A DNA stretch of 64,000 bases from Paludibacteraceae bacterium (GTDB lineage Bacteria; Bacteroidota; Bacteroidia; Bacteroidales; Paludibacteraceae). The notes under the pieces are model-generated. The model searched no databases. It was not told the origin of the DNA and was given only the letters and a program-made list of their open reading frames with translations. This document shows positions 10,501 through 18,290 of the stretch, in pieces (within the stretch, counting starts at the first letter, position 1; every line of letters starts with the position of its first letter). The position numbers and the translations under genes were made by a program. The stretch spans positions 1-64,000 of the forward strand of contig JAQVJY010000002.1 of NCBI GenBank assembly GCA_028694915.1. Reading direction: 5' to 3'.

Positions 10501-10565
10501 TTTACGCCAAAGACAGTCGTCGCCAGAAACAACGAGACAGCAAGCAACCATATCTTTTTTGTCAT
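7545..10565 (-). CDS. secreted N-acetylmuramoyl-L-alanine amidase with golvesin-like insert
   Basis: A 1006-residue exported protein with a signal peptide ([20 protein letters not shown]). Amidase_3 elements are split: WHGHGWYFD (His161) and a Glu near 181-184 followed by [21 protein letters not shown], then GFHSDAG (His481) and [11 protein letters not shown] (Glu567). Residues about 260-372, ending [11 protein letters not shown], resemble a golvesin C-terminal-like domain inserted between the metal-binding parts. A fibronectin type III-like region follows (about 620-720), then a C-terminal domain of about 280 residues. Homologues are often labelled xanthan lyase; the amidase motifs argue that it cleaves the peptide stem from MurNAc in the periplasm or outside the cell. 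First gene of the minus-strand operon, with a promoter at 10589-10620. Confidence 0.8.
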   Translation of the reverse strand: MTKKIWLLAVSLFLATTVFGVNLKALKSDIATWMDGYATQYQTFGKFNLKGVNVNKRTKTFSVFANGYFGSIPFRPELVERMNSEVAQLIADNYPKYKVVIYADEMPISSLIPNAYRDNTVDSLRLSLTNKTPSAFITNTSKPYLAPLGLTNRNIALWHGHGWYFDQRTDRWRWQRARVFETVEDKFTMSYVLPYLLPMLENAGANVFLPRERDTQTHEVIVDNDDSVTTSFYSEICDSHAIICRDTLGFAHKRAVYNDTQNPFKEGTCRVVQSDTVSHVTFEWIPNIPADGDYAVAIAYKSDTASVTDAHYKVHHAGGVTEFTVNQKMGGGTWIYLGTFHFKKGVRPDFGKVSLTNQSVSGGLVVADAARFGGGMGNMLRCLADSNLLDSVKPRSTRMLSCFATSECQTSGRARYLEAGRYWLQWAGAPTEVYRYSNGFNDYMDDYVSRGIWVNWLNQSSVNVPNATGLGIPIDLALGFHSDAGCKKDTIVGTLGIYTTQLTNEDTKLLFPNGQSRYASRDLTDLVAMSIVNDMRKLYDPNWSFRGLWNKSYAESRRPEVPTMLLELLSHQNFTDMQFGLDPRFQFTVCRSIYKGILRFLSVQNGAPYVVQPLPISHFSAQLAGDSVLLSWRSVTDTLESTAFPNAYVVYTRVNDGGFDNGVLVHETTCKLPVLADKLYSYKVVAVNDGGASFPSEILSVCKNSRATHTVLVVNGFDRISAPEGFSSGDFAGFPDWLDAGVPYVRNISYVGAQHEFSRLEPWRDDDAPGWGASNSDYETEIIAGNTFDYPLVHGKSLVKAGYSFVSSSNEAVEDRCINLADYKAVDFILGKQKQSFLGTNRTTADFKTFTPSMQKALTDYCLQGGALVVSGAYVGTDLWKSSSVSDADKRFAESILNYTWRTDRAAQKGNVSAVYAPNSSFTGKFEFCTALNSVQYHVESPDGIEPANKNAFTIMRYGQNNISAAVAHKGTYRTLVFGFPFESLTSDAMRDDLMRQIMRFLIDEQ

Positions 10566-10588
10566 ACCGAATAATTTATTTGAAACCT

Positions 10589-10620
10589 CAAAGATAACCT
10601 TTTCATGTTATTCTACCAAT
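10589..10620 (-). promoter_or_regulatory. promoter of the minus-strand peptidoglycan operon
   Basis: On the minus strand TATCTTTG (10589-10596) fits the -7 box, with a TTGG-like -33 element about 20 bases upstream. It lies some 25 bases ahead of the amidase start codon at 10565. Confidence 0.6.
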
Positions 10621-10653
10621 GTATACGGTAAAAAATTTATTAACAAAGAATCG

Positions 10654-10684
10654 TTGTCAAAGCCGATTATTTTAGCTTAATTTG
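10654..10684 (+). promoter_or_regulatory. promoter of the amino-sugar kinase gene
   Basis: TTG (10654-10656), a 20-base gap and TTAATTTG (10677-10684) form an imperfect Bacteroidetes promoter 24 bases before the kinase start. It diverges from the amidase promoter, so the two arms could be co-regulated from one 140-base region. Confidence 0.45.
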
Positions 10685-10707
10685 CAGATTAAATAAATAA
10701 AAAGCAG

Positions 10708-11544
10708 ATGATTTTAATAGCAGATAGCGGCTCCACATCTACTAACTGGGTTTTAGTGGAACACGGGAAGAGTGTACAGTCATTATTTACACCAGGAATT
10801 AACCCGTTTTATCAGACACCAGAAGAAATAGCTGGCGAAATTGCCACATTAACACTGAACGTAAAACCATCCAGTGTCAAAGCTATTTATTTTTATGGCG
10901 CAGGCTGCGTGGCCGACAAAATCGAGATGGTAAAACACGCTATTGCAGAATCATTTACGCAATCTCAAATTTATGTAGAATCGGATTTGGTAGCAGCGGC
11001 GCGAGGTTTATTACAACATGATGCTGGCATCGCTTGCATTTTGGGCACAGGTTCTAATTCCTGTTTTTACGATGGTAAAAATATCGTAAACAATGTTTCG
11101 CCACTCGGTTTTATTTTAGGGGACGAAGGAAGTGGGGCTGTGTTAGGGAAAAAATTTATAGCCGATTGTTTAAAAAATCAACTACCTGAAGATTTAAAAA
11201 ACAAATTCCTCACCACATTTGGCTTAACGGCCAATGACATCATCAATCATGTCTACCGGAAACCGTTCCCAAATCGTTATCTGGCTCAGTTTACACCGTT
11301 TTTAGCCGAAAACATGGCAGAACCAGCCATCTACAATTTAATATTTGACAGTTTTACGGACTTTTTTGTACGTAACGTCATGCAATATCCTAATTTTGAC
11401 GAATATCCCGTATCATTTGTTGGTTCTATAGCTTATTATTTCAAAGATATTTTGGAAGTGGTAGCCTTTGAACTCGGCATCACACTCGGCGAAATTAAGC
11501 AATCTCCGTTAGAAGGATTGGTTGCTTTTCACTCAACCCTTTAA
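10708..11544 (+). CDS. BadF/BadG-type amino-sugar kinase (GlcNAc or MurNAc kinase-like)
   Basis: A 278-residue ASKHA-fold kinase. IADSGSTSTNW (4-14) is the phosphate-1 loop, ESDLVAAARG (91-100) supplies the likely catalytic Asp93, GTGSNS (113-118) is the phosphate-2 loop, and GFILGDEGSG follows. Proteins of this size and motif set include GlcNAc kinases and the MurNAc kinase MurK of Tannerella. Transcribed divergently from the amidase-to-AmpG operon, it fits phosphorylation of sugars recovered from peptidoglycan in the cytosol. Sequence alone does not choose between GlcNAc and MurNAc. Confidence 0.82.
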   Translation: MILIADSGSTSTNWVLVEHGKSVQSLFTPGINPFYQTPEEIAGEIATLTLNVKPSSVKAIYFYGAGCVADKIEMVKHAIAESFTQSQIYVESDLVAAARGLLQHDAGIACILGTGSNSCFYDGKNIVNNVSPLGFILGDEGSGAVLGKKFIADCLKNQLPEDLKNKFLTTFGLTANDIINHVYRKPFPNRYLAQFTPFLAENMAEPAIYNLIFDSFTDFFVRNVMQYPNFDEYPVSFVGSIAYYFKDILEVVAFELGITLGEIKQSPLEGLVAFHSTL

Positions 11545-11555
11545 TAAAAAATTCG

Positions 11556-12164
11556 ATGAACCATAAAATAGCACAGTTCTTTTCATTCGCATTCATGCCG
11601 TTTTTAACGCCAGTTTACGCTATTCTCATGTTGATGAATATGTGGTATGCTCGTCTGTTATTCGACGATTATAGACGTTTAATTATTGTGCTCAGTGTGG
11701 TAATGTTTACCATGCTCATTCCAGCATTGGCTACCACTATTTTAATAAAAACTGGCATCGTTAGCGATTTATATATCAAAAACCGCAAAGAACGCACATG
11801 GCCCTACATCATCACTTTTCTGTCGTATTTAGCTTGCATCCGTTTTTTTGTGTGGATTGGCATTGGTAAATGGGTCATTCTAATAGCACTCGGCACCACT
11901 ATTGGTTTAATGGTTATTTCTTTAGTCAATTTATGGTGGAAAATTAGTGCACACATGAGTGGTATGGGAGGATTATGTGGTTCTATTTTTGCAGCGTCAT
12001 TTGTATTTCACAGTAATCCCGTATGGCTTTTTATTAGCATTATTCTATTAAGTGGCTTTGTAGCATGGAGCCGTTTAGAACTGAAAGCACATACACCAGG
12101 ACAGCTCACCGCAGGATTTTTAGTGGGTTGTTTGGGAACATTTTTACCTATTTTATTTGTGTGA
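11556..12164 (+). CDS. PAP2-like membrane protein
   Basis: A 202-residue protein with five or six hydrophobic segments. The C-terminal stretch SRLELKAHTPGQLTAGFLVG resembles the last PAP2 phosphatase motif (SR-x-HTP-D-x-x-G), but the usual KxxxxxxRP and PSGH motifs are not obvious, so catalysis is uncertain. It may be a lipid phosphatase relative acting at the inner membrane. It follows the kinase by 11 bases and its stop overlaps the PBP4 start (TGATG). Confidence 0.65.
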   Translation: MNHKIAQFFSFAFMPFLTPVYAILMLMNMWYARLLFDDYRRLIIVLSVVMFTMLIPALATTILIKTGIVSDLYIKNRKERTWPYIITFLSYLACIRFFVWIGIGKWVILIALGTTIGLMVISLVNLWWKISAHMSGMGGLCGSIFAASFVFHSNPVWLFISIILLSGFVAWSRLELKAHTPGQLTAGFLVGCLGTFLPILFV

Positions 12165-13558
12165 TGAAATCAAGAATATTAGTCATTCTAATTTATTTTT
12201 TGAGTGTGCCATTGGTTATGGCGCACACCCTTGATTTGCCTGTAGAATTGAAAAATGCTACTGTCAGCTTCATTGTGACCGACGTAGAAACTGGCAAAAC
12301 CATACTCGAACACCAATCGGCTCAAGGTGCCACGCCAGCGTCCATTACAAAACTTATTACTACCGCCACCGCATTAGAATTATTAGGTCCCGATTTTAGA
12401 TTCACCACAACCGTGGCTTACGATGGTACTTTAATCGATGGCATTCTCAAAGGTAATTTATACATCATTGGTTCGGGTGACCCCACTCTTGGTTCAGCCT
12501 ATTTTCAAGATGAAAATTGTTTAGCCAATTGGGCCGACAAACTTCAAAAAATGGGCATCAAAGAGATTCAAGGTGATATCGTTGCAGATGCGTTGCTATT
12601 TGACAAAGAGCCATTACCTGCTCGTTGGACTTGGGAAGATATAGGCAACTATTACGCTGCTGGCGTATACGGACTCTCTATATTTGACAATACAACGTAC
12701 ATCACGTTAAGTTCAAAAGAAATAGGTTCAACGCCTAAAATTATCGATATAAAACCAGCAAATATTGATTTAGAACTGAACAATTTCGTTAAAGTTACCG
12801 CCATAAAATCTGATAGCACCTATTTGTATGGCATTCCATACGATTCGCATCGGGTACTGCGAGGAGCTATGCCAGGCAATCGCGCCAAATTTGTGGTAAG
12901 AGGCGATATGCCCAATCCGCCACTCTATTTAGTACAACAATTAAAACGCGAATTGATTCAGCGCGACATAACAGTAACAGGCACTGCCACAGATCAAATA
13001 ACCTCTATTGAACGTCGCACAACGCTATTTACACATCAATCTCCCAAATTGAGTGATATTTGTCGCATAACCAACTTTTTCAGTAATAATAATTACGCCG
13101 AACATCTTTTTAAACAACTGGCTCTACAACGTAGTCCATTGGCAACAAATACAATCGCCGAAGATGTGATACTCAATTTTTGGCGCTCGAAAGGCATCGA
13201 CACGCAACCAGTTTTGCTCAACGATGGTAGTGGTTTATCGCCTATGGATGCGTTCCCAGCAGAGTTTTTAAACGCCATTTTGGGTTATATGATTCGCAGT
13301 TCCAATTCACAACCGTTTCTCGAAAGCATTCCACGAACAGGCGTAGAAGGTACTGTGAAAAACTTTTTAACTGATCCTTCGATAACCGCTTGCGTTCGAG
13401 CCAAAAGCGGTAGCATGACAGGCGTACAAACTTATGCTGGCTATATTCATAAGCCAGATAATATCTATAGTTTTTGCATTATCATAAACCATTACAACGG
13501 TTCGCGAGCGCAATTACGTAAAACAATTGAAACATGGTTGTTACCAATCCTGAAATAA
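12164..13558 (+). CDS. dacB: D-alanyl-D-alanine carboxypeptidase/endopeptidase (PBP4)
   Basis: Periplasmic class C penicillin-binding protein that trims peptidoglycan stem peptides or cuts cross-links. The signal peptide is MKSRILVILIYFLSVPLVMA. The three active-site motifs are visible: SITK (Ser60-Lys63), SNN (307-309) and KSG (414-416, in place of KTG). The large insert between SxxK and SxN is typical of PBP4. An upstream in-frame ATG at 12065 lies inside the preceding gene; the ATG at 12164 overlapping its TGA stop and followed directly by the signal peptide is the true start. Its place after the amino-sugar kinase ties this arm to wall turnover. Confidence 0.93.
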   Translation: MKSRILVILIYFLSVPLVMAHTLDLPVELKNATVSFIVTDVETGKTILEHQSAQGATPASITKLITTATALELLGPDFRFTTTVAYDGTLIDGILKGNLYIIGSGDPTLGSAYFQDENCLANWADKLQKMGIKEIQGDIVADALLFDKEPLPARWTWEDIGNYYAAGVYGLSIFDNTTYITLSSKEIGSTPKIIDIKPANIDLELNNFVKVTAIKSDSTYLYGIPYDSHRVLRGAMPGNRAKFVVRGDMPNPPLYLVQQLKRELIQRDITVTGTATDQITSIERRTTLFTHQSPKLSDICRITNFFSNNNYAEHLFKQLALQRSPLATNTIAEDVILNFWRSKGIDTQPVLLNDGSGLSPMDAFPAEFLNAILGYMIRSSNSQPFLESIPRTGVEGTVKNFLTDPSITACVRAKSGSMTGVQTYAGYIHKPDNIYSFCIIINHYNGSRAQLRKTIETWLLPILK

Positions 13559-14289
13559 GCCACATACATCTGCCCGAAGTTGACTCTACGAATGCTTGGT
13601 TACGAAATAACCTAACCCAGCAGCGTCATGGATTTGTGGTGTCAGCCGACTACCAAACAAGCGGAAAAGGACAAGCTGCCAACAAGTGGGAATCGGAACG
13701 AGCAGCCAATTTACTGTTTAGTTTATTATTAGAACCCACCAAAATTCCGGTTGAACAACAATTTGTGTTGTCACAATTAATTTCCATTTCGATTGTCAAC
13801 ACGCTTCGCGAGGAATTGGATATGCCTGTCACTATAAAATGGCCCAATGATATTTATGTAGGCGACCAAAAATTGAGTGGTATTCTCATCGAAAATACCA
13901 TCATGGATGGGCAATTAGCAAAAGCCATTGTAGGCGTCGGATTAAATGTAAATCAACAGGCTTTTACCAGTGATGCTCCAAATCCAGTTTCGATGTATCA
14001 ACTACGCGGTAAAACTTTTGACCGTGATTTGCTCTTACACAAACTGATAACCAATATTTTAGTTGATTACGAACGATTTGACTTGAATCAATTGAGCCAA
14101 TTACAAGCTACCTATTACGAACTATTGTATCGCAACAGAGGTTATCATCGCTTCAAAACAGCGGAAGAAGAATTTGAAGCCGAAATTGACCGCATTTTAC
14201 CTACTGGACCAATTCGCTTGCGCACAAAAAAAGGCGAATACAAACTATTCGCCTTTAAAGAAGTTCAATTCGTAATAGATTCTTGTTAA
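13534..14289 (+). CDS. birA: biotin-[acetyl-CoA-carboxylase] ligase
   Basis: Attaches biotin to carboxylase carrier proteins through biotinyl-AMP. The ligase loop is SGKGQAANKW (43-52), a variant of GRGRxGRxW, and IKWPNDIYVGDQKLSGILIE (101-120) is the biotin-binding core. At 251 residues it lacks the N-terminal DNA-binding domain, so it is a monofunctional ligase rather than a repressor. The start overlaps the end of dacB by 25 bases. Confidence 0.93.
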   Translation: MVVTNPEISHIHLPEVDSTNAWLRNNLTQQRHGFVVSADYQTSGKGQAANKWESERAANLLFSLLLEPTKIPVEQQFVLSQLISISIVNTLREELDMPVTIKWPNDIYVGDQKLSGILIENTIMDGQLAKAIVGVGLNVNQQAFTSDAPNPVSMYQLRGKTFDRDLLLHKLITNILVDYERFDLNQLSQLQATYYELLYRNRGYHRFKTAEEEFEAEIDRILPTGPIRLRTKKGEYKLFAFKEVQFVIDSC

Positions 14290-14351
14290 GTGCAATAAAA
14301 AAAATCACCCACAGAATATAATAAAATTATTTGTCTACTTTTTAGAAATAT

Positions 14352-15159
14352 GTTAGCGTTCATCAAAAAAGACAGAAATATGAAACATTTATTATTAATA
14401 TTAACAATACTTATTTTCCATTCTTGTAATAATAATGACAAGAAAAATGATAAAATTCAAGTTAATGAAGAAGCAATGAATTTTAATAATAAAGGAATTC
14501 AACTTGCTTCAACTTTTGAAAATGACAGTATTTTAAAAGCGATAGAATTATTTGATAAGGCAATTGAACTACAACCAGATTTTTTCTCAGCCTATTGGAA
14601 TAAATTTATTTTTCTAAACCAACTAGGTAAAACGGATGATGCATTTAAAACAATAAAAGCAATAGAAAAACTTAGACCTGACAATCCTGATTATAAATTA
14701 CAAGTGGGCATTTTCACAGAATTGAGTGGAGATTCAATAACTGCTAGAAAATATTATATTAAAGCTGAAAAAATATATGAAAATATACTTGATACATTAA
14801 CAAAGTCAAATGACGAATTAAGTACGTATCAATCAACATTGATGAGTAAAGCAATAAACCTAAAATTATTAGGACAAGAAAGAGAAGCAACTAATATTTT
14901 AAAAAATATAAGTCAAAATATTACAAATGATGATTATAAAAATATGGTTGATAATTTCATTGTAATGAATAGAAAAGAAATTATTAAATACAAAACAAAC
15001 TATAAAAATTAAATCACGAAACGCTAACAAATTATCATCTGTCAAAGCCAAATCCTACAAAGTTTTTGAGTTTTAGCACGCTTGGAAAGTTCTTATCGGG
15101 TGACAAAATACAGCTTACGAAATTTGGCGCCAAATACATAGCATGAGAACGTTAGTGTC
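14352..15159 (+). mobile_element. single integron-like gene cassette with attC-like site (candidate)
   Basis: The AT-rich lipoprotein gene is bracketed by GTTAGCGTT (14352-14360) and its exact reverse complement AACGCTAAC (15020-15028). A third related site, GTTAGTGTC, lies at 15151-15159. From 15020 to 15157 the DNA is an imperfect palindrome: CTAAC pairs with GTTAG and GCCAAAT (15047-15053) with ATTTGGC (15122-15128), nested, about 135 bases long. That is the plan of an attC site (AAC ... GTT ends) at the 3' end of a cassette whose 5' boundary is G/TT. No integrase gene is in the window. The attC reading is inference. Confidence 0.45.
14380..15012 (+). CDS. TPR-containing lipoprotein
   Basis: A predicted lipoprotein: MKHLLLILTILIFHSC has a short signal peptide and lipobox with Cys16, followed by a charged Asn/Asp/Lys linker. 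Residues about 35-130 fit tetratricopeptide repeats (NFNNKGIQLA, AIELFDKAIELQPDFFSAYW, then LEKLRPDNPDYKLQVG-like spacing). An upstream in-frame ATG at 14350 overlaps the flanking GTTAGCGTT repeat and gives no signal peptide at the terminus, so 14380 is preferred. It is much more AT-rich than dacB and birA and has cassette-like boundaries, consistent with transfer. TPR lipoproteins usually mediate protein contacts; the partner is unknown. Confidence 0.75.
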   Translation: MKHLLLILTILIFHSCNNNDKKNDKIQVNEEAMNFNNKGIQLASTFENDSILKAIELFDKAIELQPDFFSAYWNKFIFLNQLGKTDDAFKTIKAIEKLRPDNPDYKLQVGIFTELSGDSITARKYYIKAEKIYENILDTLTKSNDELSTYQSTLMSKAINLKLLGQEREATNILKNISQNITNDDYKNMVDNFIVMNRKEIIKYKTNYKN

Positions 15160-15168
15160 TCTAAAAAA

Positions 15169-16035
15169 TTATGCTTTCGCGCCGTTTTGTATCGCTGTGT
15201 TAACCCAATGGTTGGCAAGTTGTTTGGTGTCGGCGCCTAATGAGCGAGCCAAGTATAAAGCCATCGCCAGCACAAGCAGACAGAGTTCTTGAATTTGATC
15301 CAGATTCTGCAATGTATCACATTCTTTTTGAATAGCTTCTTGAAGCAATATGTTGTGTTGTTGTATAAAATCGGCAGCGTTTTCGGAAGCATTTGCGATG
15401 TTTGGTAGCAGCAGTTTTTCTAACCACTCTTCACCAATACGTTGTGCTAAATCATCAGGCGTTTCATGGCTCATAGCACGCCAAAGTGCCACCGTTTTAT
15501 GCTCGGTCGATTCCGCCAATCCAGTTTCCAACAACAACATAAAAGCAATATCAGCCAACGCCTGAACTGCTTCCAAATAGGTGTCTTGTGCGTAAATAAA
15601 GGGCTCTGTTTTTTGACCTTGTAAATAGTCAGCTACGGTGAGTTTAGGCAGTTGTTCCACTTCGGGACAACCATCCAAGCAGGGAAATTGCGTTCCTTCG
15701 AAGATATAATACGCTTGTTCGTGCTCAATTTGTCTACCAAGAGGATACAAACGACAAGCCAAAGGCCGTCCAGCATGAACGCTGCAACCAAACCCTTCTA
15801 CATATTGGCTACAAGCCGCCATGCCACGCCAACTTGTGCAACCATCAAATTTGAGTTTAATGCCGCCTTGCTCGCCATATTGATCAAGAAATGCGCTTGG
15901 CGTCATCTTCTTTGCAACCGCAAAACAGTGTATTTCGTAGGGATTGAGATAAACCTGCTTACCATGACAGCAAATGCCCGAACGCGAGCAGGTGAGTGGT
16001 AGTATTTGGTCGAGTTCTAATCGAGTGATATTCAT
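15169..16035 (-). CDS. YkgJ-type cysteine-cluster protein
   Basis: A 288-residue cytosolic protein of the zinc- or iron-chelating CxxxCxxCC family. The N-terminal CSRSGICCHG motif and later Cys residues (SWRGMAACSQY, GFGCSVHAGRPLACRLYP) are the family's metal ligands. The C-terminal half (from about residue 140) is helical without recognised motifs. It has been linked by family to FliB-like methylases, but no such role can be argued here. It lies 24 bases upstream of lpxH's 3' end in the same direction. Confidence 0.8.
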   Translation of the reverse strand: MNITRLELDQILPLTCSRSGICCHGKQVYLNPYEIHCFAVAKKMTPSAFLDQYGEQGGIKLKFDGCTSWRGMAACSQYVEGFGCSVHAGRPLACRLYPLGRQIEHEQAYYIFEGTQFPCLDGCPEVEQLPKLTVADYLQGQKTEPFIYAQDTYLEAVQALADIAFMLLLETGLAESTEHKTVALWRAMSHETPDDLAQRIGEEWLEKLLLPNIANASENAADFIQQHNILLQEAIQKECDTLQNLDQIQELCLLVLAMALYLARSLGADTKQLANHWVNTAIQNGAKA

Positions 16036-16059
16036 TGATAAAATCGCTTAGTCAACAAA

Positions 16060-16800
16060 TCACTCAAAATTCTCAATAGACATCGTAGTTCCATCAAATA
16101 CAGCATACGAAAATTCACGCATAAAATCGCCGATAATCAGTACTTGCGTTTTAGATTGTAACATCAAATTGAGTACAATATGACGATGACCAAACACATA
16201 AAAATCAACAGGATGTTCCAAAGCATGATGCTTGGCAAATAACACTAACGGTTCTTGGTCTTCTCCCAAAAATTTCACATTGTTTTTGTCGTGTTTACGT
16301 CGGTTACTCTCGCTCCAACGAAAACCGAACGAAAGTCCCCACGAACTAGGAATCAAGGAGCGAAACAAGCGTTGGCAAGTTTTGTTGTGAAAAATTGAAC
16401 GGATAAAAGAAAACGAACGACTTTTATCACCCAAACCATCGCCATGAGCCAAGAAAAACTGTTTATCACCGAGTTCTACGGTAAGAGGTGCGGTATGAAC
16501 TATGAGTCCCAACTCCTGCTCCAGATAACCAAATGTCCACAAATCGTGGTTGCCAACAAAAAAATGAATAGGAATGCCAGATTCAGTAATTTCTCGCAAT
16601 TTACCAAGCAAGCGGGTAAACCCTTTAGGAACTACCATTTTATATTCGAACCAAAAGTCGAAGATGTCGCCCAGTAAAAAAATAGCTGTGGCGTCAAGTT
16701 TGGCCATATCGAGCCAATCGACCAATTTTTGTTCGTGAGCGTGCGTATCACTTACCACGCGTGTTCCCAAGTGGGCATCTGACAAAAAGTAATATTTCAC
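16060..16800 (-). CDS. lpxH: UDP-2,3-diacylglucosamine diphosphatase-like phosphoesterase (LpxH family)
   Basis: Calcineurin-like metallophosphoesterase that makes lipid X from UDP-2,3-diacylglucosamine in lipid A synthesis. Metal motifs are SDAHLG (7-12), GDIFDFW, GNHDLW and AHGDGLGD, with the C-terminal FGHRH. Length (246) is normal. It lies between the cysteine-cluster gene and the DUF59 gene, all on the minus strand. Lipid A synthesis fits lpxB further along. Confidence 0.9.
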   Translation of the reverse strand: MKYYFLSDAHLGTRVVSDTHAHEQKLVDWLDMAKLDATAIFLLGDIFDFWFEYKMVVPKGFTRLLGKLREITESGIPIHFFVGNHDLWTFGYLEQELGLIVHTAPLTVELGDKQFFLAHGDGLGDKSRSFSFIRSIFHNKTCQRLFRSLIPSSWGLSFGFRWSESNRRKHDKNNVKFLGEDQEPLVLFAKHHALEHPVDFYVFGHRHIVLNLMLQSKTQVLIIGDFMREFSYAVFDGTTMSIENFE

Positions 16801-16826
16801 AATAGATAATTTTAATAATTGACTAG

Positions 16827-17150
16827 TTACAATAGACCCAGCTCTAATTGTGCCTCTTCGCTCATCATTTCACGCGACCAAGCGGGCTCGAATACCAAGT
16901 TAATAATGACAGATGCCACCCCTTCGACAGCCTCAACCTTCATTTTGACATCTTCGACAATAAAATCGGCCGCGGGACAATTGGGTGCTGTTAAGGTCAT
17001 TTCTATGGTTACTACACCTTCGGCAGAACTTTCCACTTTATAAATTAACCCTAAATTATAAATATCCACAGGGATTTCAGGGTCGTATACTGTTTTTAAA
17101 ACAGACACTATTTTTTCTTCCAATGCTAAAAATTCATTTTCCATAATCAC
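16827..17150 (-). CDS. DUF59/MIP18 Fe-S cluster assembly factor (SufT/PaaD-like)
   Basis: A 107-residue single-domain protein: VYDPEIPVDIYNLGLIY is the DUF59 hallmark and TAPNCPAADFI carries the conserved Cys. Such proteins help deliver iron-sulfur clusters. Two Met codons open the ORF (17150 and 17144); either is possible. The next gene is divergent dusB. Confidence 0.9.
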   Translation of the reverse strand: MIMENEFLALEEKIVSVLKTVYDPEIPVDIYNLGLIYKVESSAEGVVTIEMTLTAPNCPAADFIVEDVKMKVEAVEGVASVIINLVFEPAWSREMMSEEAQLELGLL

Positions 17151-17190
17151 TGTATTTGGTGATATAAACTCGTATCATAATTCAAATGAC

Positions 17191-17222
17191 TTGCAAAGAT
17201 AGTTTTTTTTTTCGTACTTTTG
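17191..17222 (+). promoter_or_regulatory. promoter of dusB
   Basis: TTG (17191-17193), 21 bases, then TACTTTTG (17215-17222) fit the Bacteroidetes consensus. The box covers a possible TTG start codon at 17220, so that start would not be in the transcript. The ATG at 17283 is therefore supported. Confidence 0.65.
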
Positions 17223-17282
17223 TCAATTGAAAAAGAAACACAAAACGCAATTCGTAAAAACGGATTACAAGCCGCTTTCAAC

Positions 17283-18272
17283 ATGAAAATTCAAACGATT
17301 GATTTAGGTCATCAGCCTCTCTTTTTAGCCCCGATGGAAGATGTTACAGATCCAGCTTTTAGGCTGCTTTGTAAACGTTTTGGAGCCGATTTGGTATATA
17401 CCGAATTTGTGTCGGCTGATGCACTGATTCGTAGTGTAAAACGCACCGAGCAAAAGCTCACCATTTTACCGCAAGAACGCCCTGTGGCAATACAAATTTA
17501 TGGGCGCGATGTGGACACGATGGTGGAAGCAGCAAAACTGGTAGAACAAGCTCACCCCGATATTTTAGACTTAAATTTTGGTTGTCCTGTAAAAAAAGTA
17601 GCTGGAAAAGGTGCTGGTTCAGGCATGTTACGCGATGTTCCAAAGCTCCTTGAAATCACACGTGAAGTAGTAAAATCGGTTAACATTCCAGTCACCGTAA
17701 AAACACGATTGGGTTGGGACGACTCACAAAAAATCATTGTGGATTTAGCCGAACAATTACAAGATTGTGGCATTCAAGCATTGGCTATTCATGGACGAAC
17801 ACGGGCTCAAATGTATACTGGAGAAGCTGATTGGACATTGATTGGCGAAGTAAAAAATAACTCACGCATGCATATTCCAATTATTGGAAATGGTGATGTA
17901 ACAACGCCAGAACGTGCCAAAGAGTGTTTCGACAAATATGGCGTAGATGCCGTTATGATTGGGCGTGGAAGCATTGGTCGTCCGTGGATTTTTGAAGAAG
18001 TAAAACATTTTCTACAAACAGGTGAAAAAATGGCGCCACGCGCTTTCGAATGGCAAACATCGATTATCAAGGAGCACGTACTTCGTAGCATCGAATGGTT
18101 AAACGACGAACGTAAAGGCATTGTACACAGTCGCCGTCATTTGGCCAACGCTCCAGCTTTTAAGGGAATCGATAATTTTAAACCTATGCGTATTGCCTTA
18201 TTGCGTGCCGAAAGCAAAGACGAATTATTTCAATTAATTGATGACATTCCTAATCAATTTACAGTTCAATAA
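17283..18272 (+). CDS. dusB: tRNA-dihydrouridine synthase
   Basis: FMN enzyme reducing uridines in the tRNA D loop. PLFLAPMEDVTDPAFR opens the barrel, DLNFGCPVKKVAGKGAGSGM carries the active-site Cys, and HGRTR, GNGDV and MIGRGSIGRPW are the FMN-phosphate and substrate loops. The open frame extends upstream to a TTG at 17220, but that lies in the promoter's -7 box, so ATG 17283 is used. It is followed by lgt 18 bases on. Confidence 0.93.
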   Translation: MKIQTIDLGHQPLFLAPMEDVTDPAFRLLCKRFGADLVYTEFVSADALIRSVKRTEQKLTILPQERPVAIQIYGRDVDTMVEAAKLVEQAHPDILDLNFGCPVKKVAGKGAGSGMLRDVPKLLEITREVVKSVNIPVTVKTRLGWDDSQKIIVDLAEQLQDCGIQALAIHGRTRAQMYTGEADWTLIGEVKNNSRMHIPIIGNGDVTTPERAKECFDKYGVDAVMIGRGSIGRPWIFEEVKHFLQTGEKMAPRAFEWQTSIIKEHVLRSIEWLNDERKGIVHSRRHLANAPAFKGIDNFKPMRIALLRAESKDELFQLIDDIPNQFTVQ

Positions 18273-18290
18273 ACATTAAATTCAATCATT

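Noticed and set aside
12065-12163. N-terminal extension of PBP4
   Set aside because: It overlaps the PAP2-like gene and would bury the signal peptide; ATG 12164 is better.
17220-17282. N-terminal extension of DusB from a TTG start
   Set aside because: The TTG lies within the -7 promoter box TACTTTTG (17215-17222), and DusB homologues start near the ATG at 17283.
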